Made by a program: the position numbers and the translations under genes
Assembly: GCA_964636275.1 (NCBI GenBank)
Contig: CAZWRN010000017.1
Location: 1 to 29,882, forward strand
Length of the DNA: 29,882 nucleotides
Direction of reading: 5' to 3'
From: CAZWRN01 sp964636275
GTDB taxonomy: Bacteria > Patescibacteriota > Microgenomatia > Daviesbacterales > UBA10151
The notes under the pieces: generated by a model
The model's input: the letters and a program-made list of their open reading frames with translations, nothing else
Database searches by the model: none
What the model was told of the DNA's origin: nothing
Part shown: one piece after another, positions 6,942-13,953 of the stretch
Layout: each line of letters begins with the position of its first letter
Position numbering within the stretch: the stretch's first letter is position 1

Positions 6942-8426
6942 TCAGAGTCTTAAAAGCGTTTTAAGCTCCTGGCGGATAAACCACAGACTTACCAGTCCAC
7001 CTAGCAGCATTGCCAGCAGTGCTGTTATCAGATGGGGCAGGGGAGACAGCCAGATGACTGACAACATCAATCCGCCAACTACCAGCGAACCAATTCCAAC
7101 CCGAACCACGGTTGATGAGGGGTGGAGAAAGTCCAGACTCGAACGGCGCATCAGATACAGCAAAATACCCACTTCCAGGGTGATGGTGAGCGAATCAGCC
7201 AAAGCCAATCCAGCTGCATTTAATGGACTCACTAAAGCAACTGCCAGGCCTAAAAACACCACCATCCGGATACAGGTGGCGACCAGGGGAGTGTGGGCAT
7301 TTTTCTGAGCGTAATAAGCTCTGGTCACTACCTCTAGTAAACAGTGCCCCACCAAGCCGACTAAATAAGCTCTGGTTGTCCAAACCAGCAGGCTGATCTC
7401 GGATGGATTAAAACCAAATACTGGTTCTATCAAATACTCCAAACTGATAGCCAGTATCAGTGCCGTAAATACTGTTAGTCCCAGGATGATATTGATGGTG
7501 TTATTCATCAGACGGATAAAATGCTCTTTTTTATCTGCAGCTATCAGAGCAGATAGGGTAGGCAAAAGAGCAGTGGCGATGGCTGTCCCGATCAGTGTTT
7601 CAGGCACCTGCATTATAAAATAAGCATAAGTCAAAGCAGTGACTGATCCTTCGGCCAGCCGCGAGGCCAGATTGTCTCTGGATAAAAAGATGATTTGAAT
7701 AAAAAGGACTGTTAAAATACGCGGCCCCATCAGCTGGAGCGTTTGTCTGACACCAGGCTCTTTTAAGTCAAAAGAGGGCGACCATTTAAACTGATATTTG
7801 ATGAGTCCGGGGATTTGTATTCCCAGATGCAGCATGGCTCCGATGATCACTCCGTACACCAGTCCATAGATACCAAAAAGCGGGACCAAAAAAACTGAGC
7901 CAAAAATGATTCCGGCATTGTACAAAATAGGGGCGATAGCCGGCAGTAAAAAATGTTTATGTGACTGCAGACCAGCCATCACCAGACCGCTTAAAGAGAA
8001 GATCAAAGTAGCGATCAGATTGAGCCGCATCAGATCGGTCGATAAAAGCTGCTGGGCGGGAGAAAATCCCGGAGCAATACCATATGGAGATACTATCAGC
8101 TGATGAGCAAATACACCCACCAGCAAAGATAAAATAGCCGTCACCAAAAAGACCAGATTGGCCACAATTGAAAAAAGCCGCCAGGAGTGGTGATAGCCTT
8201 TTTTCTCCAGATAGTCCGACAAGACTGGAATAAATGCCACAGCCAAAGCTCCTCCTGAGATGAGTGAAAAAAGCAGATCAGGCAGATTGTTGGCGACATT
8301 AAAAGCATCCATTTCGGGAGAAAAACCAAACTGTTTGGCAATCAACCCTTGGCGTAAAAGAGCCACCAGTTTATTAATACCAAAAAAGACAGTCAGCAGA
8401 AGTGAAGCTTTAAATAAAGTGGACAC
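6942..8426 (-). CDS. murJ: Lipid II flippase MurJ (MviN family)
   Basis: 494 residues from a GTG at 8426, with 13-14 hydrophobic helices. MurJ flips the undecaprenyl-linked peptidoglycan precursor across the membrane. Family features are at the N-terminus: FGINKLVALLRQGLIAKQFG (conserved Arg-containing first helix), then PEMDAFNVANNLPDLLF and ISGGALAVAFIPVLSDY, which match the DAFxxAxxxPxxLR and EGAlsaAFVPv motifs; here the usual Glu of EGA is Gly. The frame extends upstream to 8522, but that would overlap the divergent gene and adds a non-family leader. The GTG sits six bases after a perfect TATAAT and begins the conserved region, so it is preferred. Confidence 0.9.
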   Translation of the reverse strand: MSTLFKASLLLTVFFGINKLVALLRQGLIAKQFGFSPEMDAFNVANNLPDLLFSLISGGALAVAFIPVLSDYLEKKGYHHSWRLFSIVANLVFLVTAILSLLVGVFAHQLIVSPYGIAPGFSPAQQLLSTDLMRLNLIATLIFSLSGLVMAGLQSHKHFLLPAIAPILYNAGIIFGSVFLVPLFGIYGLVYGVIIGAMLHLGIQIPGLIKYQFKWSPSFDLKEPGVRQTLQLMGPRILTVLFIQIIFLSRDNLASRLAEGSVTALTYAYFIMQVPETLIGTAIATALLPTLSALIAADKKEHFIRLMNNTINIILGLTVFTALILAISLEYLIEPVFGFNPSEISLLVWTTRAYLVGLVGHCLLEVVTRAYYAQKNAHTPLVATCIRMVVFLGLAVALVSPLNAAGLALADSLTITLEVGILLYLMRRSSLDFLHPSSTVVRVGIGSLVVGGLMLSVIWLSPLPHLITALLAMLLGGLVSLWFIRQELKTLLRL

Positions 8427-8432
8427 ATTCTC

Positions 8433-8438
8433 ATTATA
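8433..8438 (-). promoter_or_regulatory. -10 box of murJ (leaderless), part of a divergent promoter region
   Basis: Perfect TATAAT on the minus strand, six bases before the GTG at 8426; the -35 is weak. With the plus-strand box at 8496 it makes an 82-base divergent promoter region. It decides the murJ start. Confidence 0.6.
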
Positions 8439-8472
8439 ATTAAAGCAGATAGAAGATAGCAGATAGCAGAAG

Positions 8473-8501
8473 TGGAAAAATCTGTGAGGATCATTTATAC
8501 T
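8473..8501 (+). promoter_or_regulatory. Promoter of the alpha/beta hydrolase gene (leaderless)
   Basis: TGGAAA (8473-8478), 17 bases, TATACT (8496-8501), seven bases before the ATG at 8509. Confidence 0.55.
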
Positions 8502-8508
8502 CAAAATC

Positions 8509-9630
8509 ATGCCCGACCCCATAGATCCCCCCCTCCAGATGCCTCCTGTCCCACCACAGCCATCAAACAGGGGAAGAGTGATGACCGGTTTTTTAGTCAG
8601 TATTTTACTTATTTTATTGGGTACTGTCTTTTCAGTTTATCTGGCCAATAGCACCCCGCCACAGGGAGGTGTCAAAACCAGAGCCTTACTAGATCCACCG
8701 GCCTCGCCACAGCTATCACCCAGCCCGTTTCTTTTCCAGGAGATGACTATACCTGCCTTGCGTGCCAGAGAATACACCAGTAAACTAGCAGAAAAACAAC
8801 GCCTGGGAAACTATGGCAGCTACACTTCCTATCTGACGAGTTATGATTCAGATGGGTTTAAAGTAAATGGTCTTTTGACTATTCCCGAAGGTGTCATGCC
8901 CGAAGGAGGCTGGCCGGCAATTGTATTTATCCATGGTTATATTCCGCCAGCTCAGTATCAGACCACTAGTCGTTATCAGGACCACGTCAATGCTTTAGCC
9001 CGGAGCGGTTTTGTCGTATTTAAGATCGATTTAAGAGGTCATGGTGAGTCAGAAGGTGAGCCGGGTGGCGGGTATTTTGGTTCAGATTATGTCACAGATG
9101 CTTTAAATGCCCGGGCTGCTTTGCAGGCTGATGCAATGGTCAATAAAGATAAAATAGGTTTTTGGGGTCATAGTATGGCCGGAAATGTAGTTTTAAGAGC
9201 CATGGCGGCCCGTCCGGAGATCCCCGCATCCGTCATCTGGGCTGGAGCAGTCTACACCTACACCGATATGCAAGAGTACGGTATTCAGGACAACAGCTAT
9301 ACTCCATTACCATCGGATACTTCCCGCCAGCAAAAAAGACAGCAGCTGCGAGAGCTGTATGGCAATCCTTCAGCTGATAGCTGGTTTTGGCAGCTGGTCG
9401 CACCAGCCAATTATTTGAAAGATATCAAAGGAGCTTTACAGATCGATCACGCGGTCAATGATGATGTTGTCAGTATTGAATACAGTCGCAATTTAGCTAA
9501 ACTCGCTGAGCCGACTGAGTTGAAGTTTGTGCTGAATGAATATCCATCAGGTGGACATAATATTACTGGGTCCAGCTTTAACGCTGCCATGCAAAACACC
9601 ATAAATTTTTTTAATAAATACTTGAAGTAA
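8509..9630 (+). CDS. Membrane-anchored alpha/beta hydrolase (S9 peptidase/esterase-like)
   Basis: 373 residues. A Pro-rich cytoplasmic start (1-22) precedes one membrane helix (about 25-45), a Pro/Ser linker, and an extracytoplasmic hydrolase domain. Catalytic signatures: HGY (142-144) for the oxyanion region, GHSMAG with nucleophile Ser222 (220-225; most relatives have GHSMGG), DLRGHGES (174-181), an acid in VNDD (316-319) and His350 in GGHN. The DSDGFKVNGLLTIPEG strand resembles prolyl-oligopeptidase-like family S9 and acetyl esterases, so it may be a peptidase or esterase acting on envelope material. Start fixed by the leaderless promoter. Divergent from murJ. Confidence 0.85.
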   Translation: MPDPIDPPLQMPPVPPQPSNRGRVMTGFLVSILLILLGTVFSVYLANSTPPQGGVKTRALLDPPASPQLSPSPFLFQEMTIPALRAREYTSKLAEKQRLGNYGSYTSYLTSYDSDGFKVNGLLTIPEGVMPEGGWPAIVFIHGYIPPAQYQTTSRYQDHVNALARSGFVVFKIDLRGHGESEGEPGGGYFGSDYVTDALNARAALQADAMVNKDKIGFWGHSMAGNVVLRAMAARPEIPASVIWAGAVYTYTDMQEYGIQDNSYTPLPSDTSRQQKRQQLRELYGNPSADSWFWQLVAPANYLKDIKGALQIDHAVNDDVVSIEYSRNLAKLAEPTELKFVLNEYPSGGHNITGSSFNAAMQNTINFFNKYLK

Positions 9631-9649
9631 TCCTTTATAACTTTTCTTC

Positions 9650-9767
9650 CTGTCATCCCGAACTTGTTTCGGGATCTTCCAAATTATTAAAATTAGTAAG
9701 GATATATACGATAAATATTTTGCTGTTCATTTAGGTGGAAGATGCTGAAACTAGTTCAGCATGACAG
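9650..9767. repeat. REP-like paired palindromic element, 118 bp
   Basis: Terminal CTGTCAT/ATGACAG enclose two 31-base arms (9651-9681 and 9736-9766) that are inverted copies of each other (26 of 31 identical). Each arm folds into its own hairpin with an 8-bp stem (left ATCCCGAA-CTTGT-TTCGGGAT; right arm read on the minus strand, ATGCTGAA-CTAGT-TTCAGCAT). The four stem differences between arms form two compensatory base pairs. It fills the space between converging genes and could double as a terminator. Confidence 0.8.
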
Positions 9768-9768
9768 A

Positions 9769-10860
9769 TTATAGAGATAAAAATTTAGGGAGTAAAGGTT
9801 CTTTATCTGATGCCAAATTGTATTTTTTCAGCAGTACCCCCAGCTCCGGTATGGCAAAAGTGTATAAATCCTTTAGATGGCCGCCTTTATCAACATAGTC
9901 TTTAACAGCAAAATATCCCATCAGATAGTAAGCATCTTTTTCATAGCCACCTGGCAGTGAGGTATCCGTCATACCGCGTTTCACCCGGTAGGTCATGACA
10001 AAAGCTAGCTGAGGAGTCATAAAATTGAGCAAATAGTTATAGATCTCCCGAAAACTCAGCTCCAATTTACTGACTGCCTGCAGTCTTTGCAGATAAGTGT
10101 TCATAGCTGATCGGGTGATCTTTTTCTGGGTGATCTCATTGTAGACAGCCAGACCTTCTGAATACAAAATAGACCGGTCAAAGGGCGCCAGCCGATGCAG
10201 CGGATTTTTCATCTGGAGCAAACTTTTGCGCCGGATGATATGGCTTTCTATCTCATGAGTAACCAGCCTTTCGACATTGTTTTTGTATCGCCTGATCCCG
10301 CTTCCCACCACCAGTTTTTTACTGCCGACCCGGACGGTAAACGGATTAAAATCATCCAAAACCACATCAACGTCAAAATAATAATTATCAACTACTTTGG
10401 CAAAGTATCTCTGAATGGTTGGCGCATCTAAAAGTTTGTGGCCAGTTTTAGTATTAAATTCTACATCAGGCACTAGCTCCAGATATTCTTTAAATGCCTC
10501 CGGCGTCAGGCCAAACAGCCGGCTGCTAAAAGCGGCAAAGTTTTTAGTCCCGATTGATTGCAGAGTTTTGAGCTGATTTTGCATCTGGACGATAGTACTC
10601 TCATAAAAAGAGCGCAGATCTTCAGGTAGCCCCGGCTGATTGAGTTCATCCAGGAGCCCCGACAACTCAGTCTCTGTAATATTAGTCTCCTTTTTTTTAT
10701 ATTCAAACTGCGGGTTGTAAGTAGGGGAAGCAAAAAATTTTGTTTTCTCCGAGAGCAAATTTTCTGGGGTTAACACAGTTGTATCCAGAGCCAGTTGTGA
10801 TTGAAGCTTGAGACATTTTTTTACTAAAGAATGCAGTTGTTTTAATAATTCAGGTTGCAT
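9769..10860 (-). CDS. DUF1704 / QEGLA-motif putative zinc metallopeptidase
   Basis: 363 residues, soluble. VTHEIESHIIR (200-210) contains HExxxH (His202, Glu203, His207), the zinc site of the DUF1704 family. YSEGLAVYNE (233-242) is the family's second signature, usually written QEGLA, supplying a third ligand or structural Glu. Eukaryotic relatives (MATCAP) are tubulin tyrosine carboxypeptidases. Bacterial members are often named flavohemoglobin expression-modulating proteins, with unproven function. Here a helical N-terminal region (1-110) precedes the peptidase part. No signal sequence, so it probably acts in the cytoplasm. It is a single gene, divergent from the next. Confidence 0.85.
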   Translation of the reverse strand: MQPELLKQLHSLVKKCLKLQSQLALDTTVLTPENLLSEKTKFFASPTYNPQFEYKKKETNITETELSGLLDELNQPGLPEDLRSFYESTIVQMQNQLKTLQSIGTKNFAAFSSRLFGLTPEAFKEYLELVPDVEFNTKTGHKLLDAPTIQRYFAKVVDNYYFDVDVVLDDFNPFTVRVGSKKLVVGSGIRRYKNNVERLVTHEIESHIIRRKSLLQMKNPLHRLAPFDRSILYSEGLAVYNEITQKKITRSAMNTYLQRLQAVSKLELSFREIYNYLLNFMTPQLAFVMTYRVKRGMTDTSLPGGYEKDAYYLMGYFAVKDYVDKGGHLKDLYTFAIPELGVLLKKYNLASDKEPLLPKFLSL

Positions 10861-10868
10861 GGTTAATT

Positions 10869-10874
10869 ACTATA
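10869..10874 (-). promoter_or_regulatory. -10 box of the DUF1704 gene (leaderless)
   Basis: TATAGT on the minus strand, eight bases before the ATG at 10860. No convincing -35. Confidence 0.45.
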
Positions 10875-10913
10875 ACATATATCAGCAATAACTCCCTATT
10901 AAATATCTTATAG

Positions 10914-10942
10914 TTGTTAAATGAGTAAAAAGTAACTATAAT
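10914..10942 (+). promoter_or_regulatory. Promoter of the 140-residue membrane protein (leaderless)
   Basis: TTGTTA (10914-10919), a 17-base spacer and perfect TATAAT (10937-10942), six bases before the ATG at 10949. Divergent from the DUF1704 promoter. Confidence 0.7.
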
Positions 10943-10948
10943 CTGCAC

Positions 10949-11371
10949 ATGACCAGAGATACACTAACATGTTTTTACAGGGGTGCTAAAGAGGTAGGGA
11001 AATGGGCTGTCGACCCTTATTTTGCAACCAATGATGAAATTGTTCGCGAATCTTTTATTATAGTTGGGACTTTTAGTGGAGGATTACTTGGTCTGGGTAC
11101 ACTGGCTATAGTATCTGGGTTAAAAGCTTTTGATTATGGCACAAAGTATATAAGTCAGTATGTTTCAGGCAATTCTGAGATTGAAAGTATGATGCCACCA
11201 ATAGTTGATAATATTTTTCACCACCCGATTGAAACATGTATAGCTACGACAGCCTTGGGATTAGGAATTTCCAGCTATTTTGCTATAGTGGGGAAAAACA
11301 CCCCACCGCGGGATCCAAATGACTGGGACGATCAGGTTTGGGATTTTGATCATAGTCATCGGTGGAGATAA
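10949..11371 (+). CDS. Small two-helix membrane protein, function unknown
   Basis: 140 residues, with a Gly-rich hydrophobic helix at about 36-58 and a second at about 97-115, separated by a 38-residue loop. The C-terminal tail (118-140) is unusual: Pro, then a run of Asp and Trp (DPNDWDDQVWDFDHSHRWR), acidic and aromatic. I recognise no family. Promoter and start are clear, which supports a real gene despite its small size. Its stop codon directly abuts the stop of the converging CAP-domain gene with no base between them. Confidence 0.7.
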   Translation: MTRDTLTCFYRGAKEVGKWAVDPYFATNDEIVRESFIIVGTFSGGLLGLGTLAIVSGLKAFDYGTKYISQYVSGNSEIESMMPPIVDNIFHHPIETCIATTALGLGISSYFAIVGKNTPPRDPNDWDDQVWDFDHSHRWR

Positions 11372-12154
11372 TTATTTTGGCACAAAGCTGGTGAAGATCT
11401 GGGAGCAGTATGTACCAGAACAAGCAACACAGCTATATTTGGCCGCACTTTCGATGGCTTTCCGGTGAATATCATCCCGCAGCCAGAAATCAAAATTTTT
11501 CTCGATAGTGTCATAAGCGGCGATATTTTCCGTTGCCCAGTAGGGCAGATTTAAAGCTTTAAAGCCTTTGTGCATCGGACCTCCTTTAAAGACTTCGTCA
11601 TAGACCTGGGGAGCTCGAGAAGCGACCATCTGACAGACCCGTTCCTCTTTCTCCAGCATTGGTAATCCCAGCTTCGAGCGATGTTCATTAACCATCGCAA
11701 ACAGCTTTTCAGCCCCGTCTGTCAGCTTGGCCACAATAGTTTTAGGCGTAATTTCCTCTTTTTTCTCTTCATCTTTCTCGCTTTTCTGTTCAATCTTTTT
11801 TTCTGGCTGTTTGCTATTTGCTGAAGGTGAAGGGGAAACTTTCGCAACTTTCTTGGGCTTTTCGACAGTAACCACCGGTGCCGCCGTGGCCTCTTTTTCT
11901 ATTTCAAATGTCACTTCAGAGGAGGTGACCGTGACCAGTGTCTCTGGTGGTATAAAGACAGCCTCAGGTGAGGCGATAGCCGGGGGTTCAACGTTGTAGT
12001 TTTCAGACACCATATTGAAAGATTCGACTGTGGGCTGTTTCAGATCTGGTGAAGAGGGGGGCGTTGAAGGGGAGGGAGCCAAGACGGAAGATACCGCCAT
12101 CCCTATGCCGACTACCATGCTATAGATACCTCTACTCAAGGTCTCAAAATGCAT
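11372..12154 (-). CDS. Secreted/anchored CAP (SCP/PR1) domain protein
   Basis: 260 residues from the ATG at 12154. A short hydrophobic signal or anchor (about 8-27) is followed by a long low-complexity Pro/Ser/Glu/Lys stretch (28-145), probably a wall-spanning linker. The CAP domain (about 147-258) holds LFAMVNEHRSKLGLP, the HKGF region, ENIA, and DDIHRKAIES, the conserved helix and His/Glu motifs of the cysteine-rich secretory protein superfamily. The end carries CVACSGTYCSQIF, with three Cys. Bacterial CAP proteins are extracytoplasmic; roles are mostly unknown. The frame extends three codons further (ATG 12163), but that ATG overlaps the -10 box, so 12154 is preferred. Confidence 0.82.
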   Translation of the reverse strand: MHFETLSRGIYSMVVGIGMAVSSVLAPSPSTPPSSPDLKQPTVESFNMVSENYNVEPPAIASPEAVFIPPETLVTVTSSEVTFEIEKEATAAPVVTVEKPKKVAKVSPSPSANSKQPEKKIEQKSEKDEEKKEEITPKTIVAKLTDGAEKLFAMVNEHRSKLGLPMLEKEERVCQMVASRAPQVYDEVFKGGPMHKGFKALNLPYWATENIAAYDTIEKNFDFWLRDDIHRKAIESAAKYSCVACSGTYCSQIFTSFVPK

Positions 12155-12161
12155 AGTCACC

Positions 12162-12190
12162 ATGATAGCAGATCAATGCAACATTGTCAC
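12162..12190 (-). promoter_or_regulatory. Promoter of the CAP-domain gene; decides its start
   Basis: Minus strand: GTGACA (12185-12190), 17 bases, TATCAT (12162-12167), then seven bases to the ATG at 12154. The upstream in-frame ATG at 12163 lies inside the -10 box and would not be transcribed. Confidence 0.6.
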
Positions 12191-12191
12191 A

Positions 12192-13190
12192 TCAGGTTTG
12201 AGATCGGGTGAAATAACATCTCATCTGCGAGTGTAAGACCTCATTAACCTCATCATTTTCAGGAGCTTTGGAAGCAGGTACCACCAGATAGTGATCAAAC
12301 CGATTACTAAAGCCATTACCATAGACATTTCTGCCATGAGGACCTCTGGTTACACATTGGGCACTTGCTAGTTCAAGTTCAACTGCGAAATACCCCTGAC
12401 CATTTTGTCGGGATACAAAATCATCAAGTACACGCTTCATTGTCCGCCTGGCGCCAATCCAGGCTGAGACCATAAATCCCATTTCTGTATCACCCTGTCT
12501 GTTTAAATACTGAAAAAGATAAGAACCATTGTTTTTACCAGTATCCGGATCGACAATGTCATCTTCTGATTCAAATCCGCTAAAGAAATTTGAAGTACCA
12601 AACATAGCTTTTATTTCCGGATACTCAGCATCTCTGAGAGCCCATTTTAGTCGGTCATCGATAATAACTGGATTGAGCTGATCTGAAATGGTCACAGCCC
12701 CCCGTCTGCCTCCGGGTGGATTGGTTTCTGCAAAAGGAACCATCTCACCTTCGGGACGATAATAAAACCCATTATTGGGCAGTCCTACATAACTATGAAA
12801 AGTAGGTCCGGTAAAAGTTGCAATTGCCTCAGGATATTGATCCAAGATATCTTTTGTATGAAACATCTGATCTTCAGATGTTAAAACTGGTTGGATTTTA
12901 GAGTCTTTTGGAAACTTAAATACTTTGTATTCAGCCGGATACAGTCGGGCGACTCCTTCTAAAAAATAGTCCATCCCTTTAAGCCTTCTTTGAAAATCAT
13001 AATGGGTCAGACTCATTCCTGGAATTCCCATATAACCGTCAATTGTATAAGAATGCTCAAGTACTCCCCGATCTTCATTTCGAGACAGATAGTGGCCAAA
13101 GGCGGTTTTAACACCTCGACCAAGCGTAGGTAGATCAAATTGGCCAGCTTTTACATGGCGAACTATTTTATCTCTTAGTGTTTCAGGCAT
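12192..13190 (-). CDS. Protein of unknown function (332 residues)
   Basis: A soluble-looking protein without signal peptide or membrane segment and not assignable to a family by eye. It is rich in aromatic residues and Gly/Pro turns (GYMGIPGMSLTHYDF, GPTFHSYVGLPNNGFYYRP). Later come a long basic/helical stretch (WIGARRTMKRVLDDFVSRQ) and a conserved-looking NGFSNRFDHYLVVPASKAP near the C-terminus. The mixed composition suggests one globular alpha/beta domain or two. It has its own strong promoter, so it is not part of a translationally coupled operon. It neighbours two other unknown minus-strand genes. Confidence 0.7.
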   Translation of the reverse strand: MPETLRDKIVRHVKAGQFDLPTLGRGVKTAFGHYLSRNEDRGVLEHSYTIDGYMGIPGMSLTHYDFQRRLKGMDYFLEGVARLYPAEYKVFKFPKDSKIQPVLTSEDQMFHTKDILDQYPEAIATFTGPTFHSYVGLPNNGFYYRPEGEMVPFAETNPPGGRRGAVTISDQLNPVIIDDRLKWALRDAEYPEIKAMFGTSNFFSGFESEDDIVDPDTGKNNGSYLFQYLNRQGDTEMGFMVSAWIGARRTMKRVLDDFVSRQNGQGYFAVELELASAQCVTRGPHGRNVYGNGFSNRFDHYLVVPASKAPENDEVNEVLHSQMRCYFTRSQT

Positions 13191-13196
13191 TGGGTA

Positions 13197-13225
13197 ATTA
13201 TATCAAATAATAACCTATAAGTTAA
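13197..13225 (-). promoter_or_regulatory. Promoter of the 332-residue unknown gene (leaderless)
   Basis: Minus strand: TTAACT (13220-13225), 17 bases, perfect TATAAT (13197-13202), six bases before the ATG at 13190. Confidence 0.65.
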
Positions 13226-13285
13226 TTATAAGTTAAAAAATTAGATCTATTAGATGGAAGATCGATTTCAGAGAGCTTGGGATTA

Positions 13286-13903
13286 TTAAAGACCGAAAAT
13301 TCTTCTGGTTTCTGCTTCCCGAAAACTTTTAGCATAGGGGTAAGTCTGTCTGTAAAGGCGGCTCATTGTCTCGGTTCCAAATATTTCAGTTGGAGAAAGA
13401 TGCCCACGGTTTATATCTGTCTGCCAGCTCTCTTCCGCCAGATCTATCAGTTCTTCATCAGCCACCCCTTTTATCAGCCGGGGGAGCATCGGTCGGCAAA
13501 GCGGCATTACCTGCTCGATAGTAGTTCTGTCCAAAATATAATTCTGCACCATTTGATTTATTCGTGGTTCAGGATCCGGATCAGATTCACAAAATTTCAT
13601 CAAAGCCAGCTGGTCCAAAGCTGTCATTCCAGCATCAAAGGCGCAGTTTATAGCTAGAGATGTTTCAGGTGGCAGAGCCGGTGTCGTATTTAAAATTGGA
13701 GGTATTTCTGCTGAAAAAACATGTCTAATTGCAAAGATTGAAACAGTAGATGGGGCTACAGGAAAGCCATTTGTATAAGCATCATGACTACCAATAGCCA
13801 TGATTAGTCCAGTTGATTCAGGGTTGTTAAAATACCTTTCAGAAAAATCTCTTGATAGGGTTTTTAATATTAGTTCAGCATTACGACTGGCATATTCAAG
13901 CAT
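13286..13903 (-). CDS. Protein of unknown function (205 residues)
   Basis: Soluble, mostly helical-looking protein. The N-terminal half includes GLIMAIGSHDAYTNGFPVAPSTV, a Gly/His/Asp-containing turn that could be a binding loop. The C-terminal half is acidic helices (DEELIDLAEESWQTDINRG), ending with SFREAETRRIFGL. No signal peptide, membrane helix or recognisable catalytic motif. A perfect -10 box five bases upstream supports the start. It lies in a row of minus-strand unknown genes that each have their own promoter. Confidence 0.65.
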   Translation of the reverse strand: MLEYASRNAELILKTLSRDFSERYFNNPESTGLIMAIGSHDAYTNGFPVAPSTVSIFAIRHVFSAEIPPILNTTPALPPETSLAINCAFDAGMTALDQLALMKFCESDPDPEPRINQMVQNYILDRTTIEQVMPLCRPMLPRLIKGVADEELIDLAEESWQTDINRGHLSPTEIFGTETMSRLYRQTYPYAKSFREAETRRIFGL

Positions 13904-13908
13904 AAGCT

Positions 13909-13914
13909 ATTATA
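13909..13914 (-). promoter_or_regulatory. -10 box of the 205-residue unknown gene (leaderless)
   Basis: Perfect TATAAT on the minus strand, five bases before the ATG at 13903. -35 weak (TAACTT about 18 bases upstream). Confidence 0.55.
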
Positions 13915-13953
13915 TCACGAATAAGTTACTATAAGTTACAATTTTAAAATTAA

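Noticed and set aside
8427..8522. Longer N-terminus for MurJ starting at 8522
   Set aside because: It would overlap the divergent hydrolase gene and its promoter, adds a non-family leader, and the GTG at 8426 sits correctly after a TATAAT box and begins the conserved region.
11727..11999. Open frame of 90 codons on the plus strand opposite the CAP gene
   Set aside because: It is the mirror of the low-complexity Pro/Glu/Lys linker (reads as Ser/Phe repeats) and has no promoter or start signal.
13277..13657. Open frame of 126 codons on the plus strand opposite the 205-residue gene
   Set aside because: Cysteine/serine-rich translation without family likeness; the opposite strand has a clear promoter and balanced protein composition.
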